Of a stretch of 64,000 bases of DNA, positions 32,351 through 42,054 are shown piece after piece. The translations under genes and the position numbers were made by a program. The notes under the pieces are model-generated. The model saw only the letters and a program-made list of their open reading frames with translations. It was not told the origin of the DNA and ran no database searches. Each line of letters opens with the position of its first letter. The first letter of the stretch is position 1. The stretch covers positions 59,730,406 to 59,794,405 of the forward strand of contig NC_072897.1 in NCBI RefSeq assembly GCF_027943255.1. Reading direction: 5' to 3'. Source of the stretch: Anastrepha obliqua. Taxonomy: Eukaryota > Arthropoda > Insecta > Diptera > Tephritidae.

Positions 32351-32523
32351 CTGAGGCTGTCCGCCTCAACGAAAGGCGTACAATGTGTGACCCTTTTCTA
32401 CGAAACAGCCTCCCACGCAACAGCTCCGCTGCTTCTTTGGGATTACACAACTTTACACAGGGTCATCATCATGTCCTATTTAAAAATTAAATTTTATTAC
32501 TACTTTGTACGAATTTATAAATA

Positions 32524-33755
32524 TCGGTCAGTCCTTATGCGTTTTTTAAAGGTGGTTTTAAAATTAATAAAAAATATGTTTAAAGTTATTAATCAATAGC
32601 ATATTTTCATTTATTTTTTACAATGTCTTCCCAACGTTTAGGCAAATTTTTAATTGCCTGTTCAACAAATTTTTTGTCATTGGAGTCAAAATACGCTTCG
32701 ATATCCCTTTTCATACCTCCTTTTGAGGAGTAGTTCTTGTTGCTCATATGGGATTGAAGTCCACAGAAAAGGTGATAATCACAAGGTGCAATATCCGGAG
32801 AGCATGGTGGATGTGGAATTAGTCCCCATCCGAGCTCATTCAGCTTGTCTAATGTTTGCCTTACGGTATGAGGTCTTGCGTTGCATAGTGAAACAAACCT
32901 TTGCGTCTATTCACTAAAGACGGTCGATTTTTGTTAAGTGCCTCATTCAGGTGAAGGGAATAATATTCAGTTAAAAACCATACCGGCCATATCTAAACAA
33001 ATAGACAGGAGAATCTTCTTGGGGTGAAGGCCATCTCTAGGGGTCGGTTCTGGTGTTTCATCTTTATCTAACCATTTGCCTTTGCGAGCAGTATTATTGT
33101 AAAAGACCCATTTTTCATCACCAGTGACGATACGGTTCAAAAAACTTTCATTTTCAAGCCGTTGCAGGAGCTGAGAACACACATTCACTCTCTGCTGAAG
33201 GTTGGTGACGGAAAGTCTATGCGGAACTCATTTTCCCAGCTTTGAAACCTTTCCCAACTGAACCAGGTGCCTGTGAACTATTCCATGTGATGAATTTAAC
33301 CTCTGAGCTATCCATTGCCAAATTTGGCTCAGCTTCCACGAGTTCGAGCAAGCCGTCGGATTTAAAGATTTCAGGATGACCAGCGCGCGGGGCATCTTCC
33401 ACGTCGCCGTTACCACTTCGGAATTTTGAAAACCACTTTTGCGCACTACTAACGGTGCCTTACACTAACGGTATCCTCTCCGTGAACAATGTTTATTTCT
33501 GCAGCAGCAGTTGTTGCATTTTTATCACTTTTATAAAAAAAATACAAAATATCCCTCTTATACGCGTTCAAAGATTCCATTTATTTTTTAACAACACGTG
33601 CTTCCATCCGCGATTAAAATCACATGTTGAATGCACAATATATCAAAGAAAATATAAATAGTTCCGTTATATTCCGCGAATAATTTTTTGTATGCAAAAA
33701 TCGTTCAAAACTGAAATTATGGGTAAAATACGCACGAACTTATGGACTGACCTGA
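32524..33755 (-). mobile_element. Mariner element with a decayed transposase
   Basis: Ends read TCGGTCAGTCCTTATGCG (left) and the complement of TCAGGTCAGTCCATAAGTTC (right), with TA at 32522-32523 and 33756-33757. Size 1,232 bases. On the minus strand traces of the transposase remain in order: NATTAAAEINIVHGEDTVS (about 33520), FRSGNGDVEDAPRAGHPEI, LVMKNGSFTI-like first catalytic region (33125), and a C-terminal stretch. Many stops and shifts; several old mutations, so inactive for long. Confidence 0.82.
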
Positions 33756-34085
33756 TATTTTGAATAAATTACTTTATTTATTACTTCTGTTGTACGGTTT
33801 TTTGAAAAATATTTACAAATATAATATATCCTTAAATTTAAAGTGCCTGCCCATAATTATGAAAGTGGTGTAACTCATATATATTTTTTCTTTCGAGATA
33901 TTTAATGAATTGCGTTTGAATGAGTTAAAAATATTTGTATATTGCTAGGTTTTCATTTATAATTTTCTTAGACTTGATTAATGGAAATTTATTATCAATA
34001 TAAAATTTTGTACGAATTTCATACGAAAATGTTTTAAAGCTCTAAATTTAGACCATTTCCAAAATTAATTGAATGTCCTATAAAT
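33756..34085. other. AT-rich spacer
   Basis: No coding motif. It ends at the target duplication of the BEL/Pao element. Confidence 0.45.
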
Positions 34086-34090
34086 GACTT

Positions 34091-34229
34091 TGTTGTCGTC
34101 GCGCAAGAATTTTTGCGCTCGATCGAGTAGAAAAGAATAGCAAAAACAAAGACAAACAAGAAATGATACGCAGATGTGCAGGTGTTCACCGAATGAAATC
34201 CAAAATCAAATGCTATGGCGCTCTGAACA
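34091..34229 (-). repeat. BEL/Pao 3' LTR (short, 139 bases)
   Basis: Matches the other LTR from TGTTGTCGTC to CCAAAATCAAA and again from TGCTATGGCGCTCTGAACA, but lacks about 101 bases in between. The GACTT duplication precedes it at 34086-34090. Confidence 0.93.
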
Positions 34230-34239
34230 TTCTCCCCCC
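34230..34239 (-). promoter_or_regulatory. Polypurine tract
   Basis: On the minus strand GGGGGGAGAA directly precedes the TG of the 3' LTR, the usual place where second-strand synthesis is primed. Confidence 0.75.
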
Positions 34240-34415
34240 GTTGGGAGATTATACTGCCAACCATGTTATCATCGATGGGAAAGAAAGGCTGAAACGAAAA
34301 AAACCGCACCAACTCACGCAGTAGCCCATTTCCCTGCAAGCCTGATGCAGAGTATTTTTAAATTTAGTTGTATTGTACAAAATTAAATCCAAATTGTTCG
34401 TTAGTTTATAATTTA

Positions 34416-35430
34416 TTAACTAGTTACAATGTAAATAATAATAAAAAAAAAAAAAAAAAAATCGATGGGAAGAGCGCACAATTTGGCAATGGCTCTTTTA
34501 CAAACGCCACCTTCAGTTTTAACTTCAGCTACTCCAACCATGCCATCATCTCCCTTGAAAATCTGAGTTATTCTACCAAGCGGCCATTTGAGCGGTGGCA
34601 ATACTTCATCCTTGATGAGGACAAGCCTTCCGACTGCGATATTGTCTCTTGACGATCTCCAACGGGAGCGTTGTTGCAGAAGTGATAAGTATTCGGAACT
34701 CCATCTTTTCCAAAATACTTGCTGCATGAACTGAATTCGCTGCCAGTGTCCAAGTCGGCCGATGTTAAGTGTCAAAAGGTTTGGTTCTGGTATGGATGTG
34801 AGTGGATGGATGCACATCTAAGTCGTTAGGATTTTCTGAAATTGAACAAAGTGGTCGAGAGTTTATCACCGCTGAAATTTGACATATAAGAGTCCTAAGT
34901 TCATCAAAAGTAAGCAACGCTGAACCAACAACTCGCCAGAAGTAGAATTTCACCATTTTGATTGAGGACTCCCAAAGGCCTCCAAAATGTGGAGACCTTG
35001 GTGGTATGAACTTCCAATCAATTCCTTCGATGAGACATTGCCGGTGAACTTCTTCAACGTGTTGTTGCTTAAGGAAATGTTGTCGTAATTCAGCCATCTC
35101 ATTTTTCGCCCCAATAAAATTTGTGGCGTTATCGGACTAGATGACCATCGGTTTGCCGCGAATAGAATAAAATCGCCTCAAGGCGGCTAGAAATGACTCA
35201 GTAGACAGATCCTTGGCGAGTTCCATATGAACAGCCTTCGTAGTAAAACATATGAAGAGACAAATATAACATTTGGTTGGTGGCCTCCCTCTTATTTCAG
35301 ATCGGTAGTGAAAAGGTCCGCAATAGTCAACACCAGTGGTAAGAAATGGTCGGCTGGGTCGGACGCGGCCTTCAGGTAGATTGCCCATGATTTGTTCACA
35401 CATCTTGGGTCTGAGTCTAAAACATCGCAC
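34416..35430 (-). pseudogene. BEL/Pao integrase and C-terminus
   Basis: Reads the end of the zinc-binding part (MRCFRLRPKMCEQIMGNLPE) and the core: GVDYCGPFHYRSEIRG (first Asp), then an amber stop at about 35138 directly before SDNATNF (second Asp), then [20 protein letters not shown] with the catalytic Glu. The last part (34817-34416) contains WQRIQFMQQVFWKRWSSEYL, RSRWRSSRDNIAVGRLVLIK and GRITQIFKGDDGMVGVAEVK, typical of the BEL integrase C-terminal domain, reached by a frameshift at about 34800. Inactive. Confidence 0.88.
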
Positions 35431-35450
35431 GCATTTGTTTATGATGTGAC

Positions 35451-37592
35451 TTACGGCTTTTTTGCCACCAATGGCCAGTATTGTTGTCGTATTGCTGCCA
35501 CTAAAGCTTGAGGTCCGGCATGTAGATTCTGATGATGAAAATGCATTATTATAGAGTTAGCAAGTGGATGTCCCTTCGGCAACAGTATTGGATGGCGAGA
35601 CTGAAAATTAAGCAACGAGTTTCTTAAACGACCTCCAACTCGAATGAGTCCAAAAGAATCTAAAAAGGGCGTCAGAGATGTTAGTTTACTTGATGGACTT
35701 ATGGGCAAATTCCTTTTCAGAGCCTTATATTCCGAACAAAATTGAACTCGTTGTACCATACGAAGTAAATACCAAGTTCCTTGTTGAATGTGTGCTGTAG
35801 TGAGATTACCTGAGCGGTCCATCTTAATGAACATATGCACATAGCCATATATTCGCTGCATTGCTGCAAAGGAATTAATGTATTTGCAATTCAGCGAAGC
35901 ATCAATTACTGAAGACGAGGACAGTAAAGCAACTTTCCGTCGTTCAGGTAAATTTTCAAGTTTAACACTATGTTTGGGCCAATTTATTTCTGATTCGTGT
36001 AGAAATGGAGGCCCGTTGGTCCAAAGCGACGAACTTGCCAATTCGATTGGTGAAGCACCTCTTGATAAAATGTCTGCCGGGTTGAGACTCGTTGGCACAT
36101 ATCGTCATTCCTTATCTTTTGTGGACTGTTGTATGGTTGTAATGCGATTGGCGACAAAAACATTAAAACTAGACGGTTCCTCCTTTAGCCATGATATAAC
36201 CGTTGTGGAGTCCGACCAACAGAAAAACGAACAATTTAAAACGCGTAACTTGTCGATGGCATGGACTACTTGCGCCAAAAGCGTAGCTGCACATAACTCC
36301 AGCTTGGGAACTGTAATTGATTTCAGGGGTGCAACCCTGGACTTTGAGCAGAGTAATGTAGTGCGAACATTTCTCTGTAGGCGGGCAACAATATAGACAC
36401 AAGCGCTGTACGCTGAGAGGCTAGCGTCGCAGAATGCATGTAACTCCAGACTAGCATTTGGGCTGGCTACGTATCGAGGAAATTTCAATTGTTTTAGGGT
36501 ACCGAATTCCCCATACAGCTGAAGCCAAGCTGTTTGATGCGATATTGGTAGACTTTCGTCCCAGTCGAGCCCTTCCATCCATAAGCGTTGAAGAAACATT
36601 TTTGCTTTGCATACGATGGGTCCAATCAATCCTAGTGGGTCATAAAATTGAGCAATTGTTGACAAAACTGAGCGTTTAGTTATTTTCTTATTTGCCTGGC
36701 GTGCAACAAACGAAAATAGAAACAGATCGGAATCAGGGTCCCATTGGAGTCCAAGCGTCTTTGTGATGTAACTACCATCATCAAACTTGATGAGTTTCGC
36801 TCTATCTGCGTCTGGTACGTTGCTGAGCACTTTTGGTGCATTCGAGCACCATTTCCTAATTTTAAAATTACCTTTACCTAGTAGCTCAGATGTTTGTTGC
36901 ATTATATGAGTTACGTCATTAATGGTATCGCCGCCGGTGATTAAGTCATCGACGTAGAAATCGCGCAAATTGATCTGAGCGCCAAAGGGATATGTAGCTG
37001 CTTCATCAGTCGCAAGCTGATTCATGGTGCGAACTGCTAAATAGGGTGCGGACTTTGTGCCGTAAGTCACTGTATCGAGTTTGAACATTTGGATGTCATC
37101 TTGAGGGTCATCCCTCCAAAGTATGCATTGCAAGTAGTTATCGGGGGCTGCGACTTTAATGCACCGATACATCTTACAAATGTCACCGCTCAGTGCGACC
37201 GAATGTGATCGAAAACGAATGAGAGTATCTACTAGCTTTGCCTGTATCGTTGGACCCGTCATCAGTACCTCATTCAATGAATACCCAGTTGTCGTCAGCG
37301 CCGAGCCATCGAACACAACTCTGAGTTTGGTTGTTGTACTGTCATTCTTGAATACGCAATGATGAGGCATGAAGTAAACAGGTACTGTTGTTGGTAGTTT
37401 TAAGATAGGAGACATATGATTGAGCTCAATATACTCCTTCATGAATAATGAATATTGTGCTTTCACTTCGTGATTGCGCTGAAGACGCCTTTCAAGAGCC
37501 AAAAACCGTCGCAAAGTCTGTTGGTACGAATCTCCAAGTAGATGTACGCTAGGTTTTAAAGGAAGGCGAACCCAATATTCACCTGTCGCCAT
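35451..37592 (-). pseudogene. BEL/Pao reverse transcriptase and RNase H
   Basis: The long frame 37592-36105 has VYFMPHHCVFKNDSTTTKLR, VVFDGSALTTTGYSLNEVLM, GDICKMYRCIKVAAPDNYLQ and the catalytic FYVDDLITGGDT, then the RNase H part (ELHAFCDASLSAYSACVYIV, CWSDSTTVISWLKEE). A TGA at about 36099 separates it from VPTSLNPADILSRGA and the integrase zinc-finger region (HPLANSIIMHFHHQNLHAGP) down to 35451. There the frame breaks in a six-base A run (35458-35463). A TGA at about 37648 separates it from the protease. Confidence 0.92.
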
Positions 37593-37649
37593 ACGACTGT
37601 AATGCGCCTTGAAATGAGCCTCGCAATCGATTTCCTCCTTTGTAGCCTT

Positions 37650-38216
37650 TCAAATGGGCTCAAAACTGTTTTCTACCTCCCAAAGTGAACGCACCATATC
37701 GTTGGTAGTTTGATGAAGCGCATCAGACTCAAATGAATTTGTTGCTGTAGTTGTGTAGGATGATAACCTTGACGAGATACCACGACCGCCAGACACAACC
37801 CAGCCAAAACGAGTTTTTTGCAAAATATGATTATTTTTTCTTAAATGAAATTGACCAATACATAGCGGGTCAAAGAACATGCTTGCGCCGATCAGGAGGT
37901 CCACACGTTGCGGCTTGTGAAATTCGGGATCTGCCAGAGTTATGTTCGCTGGAATATCCCAATGAGTGATGTCAAGTGAATAATTTGGTTGGCAATCGAT
38001 GATTGTTGGAGTTACTGCTGCATCTATAGTCGCAGTGAAGTTGCTATGTAATGTCTGAATGAAGATGTTCACGCTGGAGTTGATAACGAGTTCTGAGTCT
38101 CCAATGCCCGAAACTGTCACTAATGACTTAGATTTTTTAAGCTGTAATTGACTAGCGAGTCTAGTTGTTACAAAATTAAGCTGGGAAGCGGAATCAAGAA
38201 TGGCACGACATTGCAC
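37650..38216 (-). pseudogene. BEL/Pao protease region
   Basis: Contains the retropepsin active-site motif in the form ILDSASQLNFVTTRLA (D-S-x-S-Q instead of the commoner D-S-G-S-Q), followed by VDLLIGASMFFDPLCIGQFH and TRFGWVVSGG, which closes the BEL protease/linker region. It overlaps the gag end by 23 bases in another frame. Confidence 0.88.
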
Positions 38217-39437
38217 GAGAGAACCGACTAGGTAATCCGTCAGGTGGTCTGAGATTCGTCTGATCCGTCTGATTAAAATGCAATAGAGTGTGGTGCATCA
38301 ACGAGCAACGGCGACATGCAGATGATTTGTACTGCTGCACCTGATGGCCTGGTTTAAGGCAGTTAATACACAATTTAACGTTTTTTGCCTTTTTCCAGCG
38401 TTCATTCGGGCTAATACTGGCAAACACGGGACAGGAGTAAACGACGTAATTGTGCTTATTACAGACAGCGTAGATTTTTTGAGCAGTCTTTGATACGACA
38501 AATGAGGTTTTTCGATATTTGGCATTGCTCACTTGAGTGCTAGGTGTCTTCGTTACCATAGCGTGGGCCACATTTTCTATTGCTTGGCATCTCTTTTGCA
38601 AAAAAGTAACCATGTCCGTCCAAGTGGGCAGTCTGTCAGTGGATACTCGTTCTTCCCATAGCGTATGCGTGGTCGCATCCAATTTCTGTGCTAGAGTAAA
38701 CAGTCGGCTATTTGTTCGGTGGTGCCCAGCGACTGCAAACCTCGAACATGCGATACAATTCTGTCCACAAGCGACCGTAGTTCTCCTGATTGCCTATCAG
38801 CACTCACCTTTTGCAGCTTGAATAACTCATGAATGTGCGCCTGAAAAATTAAACGTCGGTTATCAAATCTTTCAACTAGTAAGTTCAATGCAGTTATGTA
38901 ATTTTCATCACGAATTTCAAGAGATTGAATGGTGTCCAGCGCTGCACCCTTCAAGCAGGATCGCAGGTGCTGGAATTTTTCCAGATTCGACAGTTCAGAG
39001 TCATTGTTAACAACCGTTTGAAACATGCCAAAAAAGTTCGGTCATTCTGTATATGCTCCACCAAATTGTGGTAGCTGTAATTCTGGTAGGCGCGACCTTG
39101 GCTGCTTCACTATGACGACGGATGGCTGCTCCTGAGGTGGTGGATTCCTCGTTGACGACATTGGTTGGTAATCCACCTTGTTTAATTCTCTGGTAAATGC
39201 TGCCTTGTTCCTAATGAACGTGGCTGCAAATTTATCGCGATTGTTGGCGTCAAGTTCATTAGGGTCTTCCTCTTCCAGTTGAGATTGCGTTGACTCGAAT
39301 TGATCTTGAATACGATCTAGCTGCTCCAATCTCACTGATAGCTCTGCATGATCCATGGCGTGCAGTTCCTCTACAGTAGGTTGATTCAAATTAAGTTGAC
39401 GTAGGAAGGCTACGCTTTTCCGTTTTAAGAACGACAT
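38194..39437 (-). pseudogene. BEL/Pao gag
   Basis: Starts MSFLKRKSVAFLRQLNLNQP, a coiled-coil-prone N-terminus (ELHAMDHAELSVRLEQLDRI). A TGA at 39042-39044 interrupts right before PNFFGMFQTVVNNDSELSNL, which is otherwise in the same frame. A frameshift near 38690 follows. The 3' part (38682-38194) carries one or two Cys/His knuckles (CINCLKPGHQVQQYKSSACR, CSLMHHTLLH). Three pieces together give a normal gag length. Confidence 0.88.
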
Positions 39438-39675
39438 TTCTTAAAAGTTAGTCCGCTTCTCTATTAAAAACTCCCAAAGCTTTTTGTTAAGATCGAAAAT
39501 GATTTGTACGTGGCAACTGTTTGCATGGCAAACATCGAAGAAAGAAAAAATGCGACTGTACAACTCGGGTAACTGTTGGGTCGCGAGATTTTTGTACTGT
39601 GCTTATGTACAAGCAGTACGGTGCTTATGTGCAATATACAGCAAATTCACATCGGCAAATAGCGGTGCCTATGTG

Positions 39676-39693
39676 ATCACGTCGGGGTCACCA
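39676..39693 (-). promoter_or_regulatory. Primer-binding site, tRNA-Trp type
   Basis: On the minus strand, four bases after the 5' LTR, TGGTGACCCCGACGTGAT is the complement of the 3' end of insect tRNA-Trp (...ATCACGTCGGGGTCA plus CCA), 18 bases. The tRNA sequence is from memory. Confidence 0.75.
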
Positions 39694-39697
39694 AAAA

Positions 39698-39937
39698 TGT
39701 TGTCGTCGCGCAAGAATTCTTGCGCTCGATCGAGTAGCAAAGAATAGCAAAAACAAAGACAAACAAGAAATGATACGCAAATGTGCAGGTGTTCACCGAA
39801 TGAAATCCAAAATCAAAGTATATTTTGTTTTACAGCTTTGATATAAAGTAAAGTAAAATGTAACATAGGGTTGCGGTGTGCAAAACTAAAAAATGTAGTA
39901 GGTGATGCCACTTAATTATGCTATGGCGCTCTGAACA
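39698..39937 (-). repeat. BEL/Pao 5' LTR (240 bases)
   Basis: Same ends as the 3' LTR, with an additional internal AT-rich segment of about 101 bases (AGTATATTTTGTTTTACAGC to the TTAATTA near 39918). The GACTT duplication follows at 39938-39942. Confidence 0.93.
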
Positions 39938-39942
39938 GACTT

Positions 39943-40189
39943 AATGCAATAAAGAACTATGAGTTTTATTTCAAACAATAACTTTTATGAAATAAGTCAT
40001 CATAATATCAACATGATTTTTTCGCACTTTTTCTCTCCTCCATAATACCATATCATATGAGCATACATAGGTACATATGGTGTGCTTGCCAAATAGTAGG
40101 CTTACTTTATTGTAATACAGCACAATATAAAAACACACATTCATGCTTACGAGAATGTTTCCACATTTCATATTATTGAAAAACTTACC
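39943..40189. other. Non-coding, adjoining a THAP exon
   Basis: AT-rich. A strong minus-strand donor (AAG followed by GTAAGT) lies at 40184-40192, at the end of the THAP frame. Confidence 0.4.
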
Positions 40190-40435
40190 TTAGTTGAGGG
40201 TGGGAATTGCACCCTTCTTTAAACATTGTGCCCCCACAACACATACCTCATAATGTTTTATACAAACAAATGAGTTGTGGGGCGGAAGATGCTCCGTCCA
40301 GGCAACGTGCCTATTCTGCCTCCATTTTTTCGCTTGTATGGTCTCCTGTGGGAAGGAAAACAGCTTCACATCACTATTTTTAAAATTACACCCGCCCACA
40401 CGACACGATCTGCTCTTTTTATTTAAATTTATCAA
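40190..40435 (-). CDS. THAP-type zinc-finger exon (orphan)
   Basis: The 81-residue frame is a complete THAP domain: SCRVGGCNFKNSDVKLFSFP (first Cys pair and the FP motif), AKKWRQNRH, then LPPHNSFVCIKHYEVC (Cys-x2-His) and the closing GAIPTL. THAP domains bind DNA sequence-specifically and occur in P-type transposases and in domesticated regulators. The frame ends TAA one base before a strong GTAAGT donor, so either the stop is a mutation in a spliced exon or the donor is unused. It has no P-transposase body next to it, and its sequence differs from the THAP at 32350. Start MINLNKK at 40435. Confidence 0.65.
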   Translation of the reverse strand: MINLNKKSRSCRVGGCNFKNSDVKLFSFPQETIQAKKWRQNRHVAWTEHLPPHNSFVCIKHYEVCVVGAQCLKKGAIPTLN

Positions 40436-40602
40436 AAAATTCGTAAAATCGAGAATAATTGAAAATTACGCGACGCTAATCAAAAGTTTTTCTCATTCAT
40501 TGTTTGGCATTGACTTTTTGGCGCCAATTACGCAAAAATCAATATAAATTCAAAAATATTTGAATTTGCATGCAAATAAAGAAATAAAATAAATGCTATT
40601 AA
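40436..40602. other. Non-coding spacer
   Basis: AT-rich, no feature seen. Confidence 0.4.
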
Positions 40603-41203
40603 TTCTCAACTGTTGTTAAATTTCACCAGTTGAGCATATTTCTGTTAAGTTTGGTGAAAAATGTTGCTGTGGTGGACTTCGCGCTCAAATCGAGTACCCC
40701 TGAAAATTCTATACGTTGCTGTCATTGAGACTTCTCCATACATTGACGTTCTCCGCCATTCGTAGCACAATTTATCAATAAATTGACATCAGTGTTCCAC
40801 AAACGTCAAATTTGGTCTTTGGTTTTGATGATGCAAGCAGCTTCAGTTTCGATAATCTTACATTTCTTTGCCAAGTGGCGTAAATTTTTCATTTTTATGA
40901 GTTTCAATGATATTAACTTCGCCTGCTTCGCAACACTGCTTTAGGCATTGCGACTCGCGGAAGCATACAATAAAAAAACTACATGTATATGTGTATAAAC
41001 ACGTATTTATGTTTTTACTGCATTAAAAACAAGTTCATTGCACAGAACGTTAATGTATAGAGAAGTCTCAATGACAGAAACGCATGGAATTTTAAGGTGT
41101 ACTCGTTTTGCACGCGCAGTTCCTCAAGACATATTTTCCACCAAAAGTTAACAGAAATATACTCAACTGGTCAAATTAAACAGCAGTTGAGTAAAATTCG
41201 TTT
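40603..41203. mobile_element. MITE with about 165-base inverted ends
   Basis: 40603-40766 and 41041-41203 are inverted repeats of each other (for example CATTGAGACTTCTCCATACA versus TGTATAGAGAAGTCTCAATG). Each tip contains its own small inverted pair: CAACTG...CAGTTG. The spacer (40767-41040) is AT-rich and non-coding. One arm-like segment also occurs alone at 1606-1770 in repeat R copy A, where it runs straight into the same downstream sequence, so the arm may be part of repeat R. Confidence 0.6.
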
Positions 41204-41221
41204 GTATGAATAAAGAAAGAT

Positions 41222-41684
41222 TGTTTACGCTGTAGGCTAGCTACAGGCATTTTATCATAAAAAACGGAAATGATCGTTCGGCCCGACCTCGTCAACAATT
41301 GGACCTTTAATCACGACATTGCGCCGGCGCACACCGCCTTCCTCTGCACCTCTGCATTGGCCAAGATGGGGGTTCCGGTGCCTCCCCACCCTCCTACAGC
41401 TCAGACCTGTACCCTCCGGACTTCTTCTTGTTCCCGCGCCTGAAAAGAAAGCTGAAGGGGAGGCGTTTCGACTCCATCGAGGCGATCCAAAAAATTGTGA
41501 CAGCCGAATTGAACGCGATTCCGGCGGATGAGTTTAAAAACTGTTTCCTGCAGTGGAAGGACCGCTACCAGCGGTGTATTGACGCTTAAGGGTCCTATTT
41601 TGAAGAATATTAGTTGTATAAGCCAAAAGGTTTAATAAAACTGCTTACAAAAAATAAGGCTCATTACTTTTCAATCAAACCCTG
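41222..41684 (+). pseudogene. GC-rich mariner transposase C-terminus
   Basis: Reads HDIAPAHTAFLCTSALAKMG (second catalytic Asp), VPVPPHPP, then one base is lost near 41395, then SSDLYPPDFFLFPRLKRKLK (third Asp, DD34D spacing by count), FDSIEAIQKIVTAELNAIPA and a TAA at 41587. It ends in the TIR complement GTAATGAGCC...CAGGG with CCCTG at 41684 and TA after it. The first two-thirds of the element are missing. Its GC content is far above the surroundings. Confidence 0.85.
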
Positions 41685-42054
41685 TATATTATGTCTGCCT
41701 AAGGCATCTTCTGTAAAACTTTGTTGAATTCCTTCAACCAAATCAAAATCCTCTATAGAAAACGCTTCATTACCAGGCACACAGAGGGATGGCATATGCA
41801 AATTTAAATATGTGAATTTATATGCATATGCGCATATATGTACGCTGTGTGTATGTATGTGCACTTACCACAGCAAAATATATTACTGTAAAACTTCTCA
41901 AGAAATCCAGCGCGCATTCATAGGCACAGCATTGTATGTACAGGGACTTTCAAATCTGTGATTTCAGAGTAAGTTTCTACGTTTCTACCCTTGCAGATAT
42001 ATGCATATGTTTTTGTGCACTTTTTATCAATTGAAGAACTACATACGTTAAGTA

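Larger units (their letters stand above)
26071..32470 (-). mobile_element. P-element/THAP9-like transposon, interrupted twice
   Basis: Minus-strand coding runs from a THAP DNA-binding domain (32350-32190) through a linker (32176-31943) to the transposase body (28004-26964) and C-terminal zinc region (26630-26072). It is split by a 3.8 kb palindrome (28027-31851) and by a 309-base insertion (26640-26948). I could not identify its terminal inverted repeats, so both outer limits are approximate. Confidence 0.75.
34091..39937 (-). mobile_element. BEL/Pao LTR retrotransposon, full length
   Basis: Two LTRs beginning TGTTGTCGTCGCGC and ending GCGCTCTGAACA (plus-strand view) enclose a minus-strand gag-pol. 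GACTT flanks both sides (34086-34090, 39938-39942), the 5-base duplication typical of BEL/Pao. Primer site and purine tract are in the expected places. Order on the minus strand is gag, protease, RT, RNase H, integrase. Several stops and shifts make it coding-dead. Length 5.85 kb. Confidence 0.95.

Noticed and set aside
34416..39437. BEL/Pao element as an infectious retrovirus-like copy
   Set aside because: No envelope-like frame after the integrase and several stops in gag-pol. It is a non-functional retrotransposon.
41319..41531. 70-codon GC-rich frame (Pro/Arg-rich)
   Set aside because: It is the wrong frame of the mariner transposase fragment at 41222-41684.
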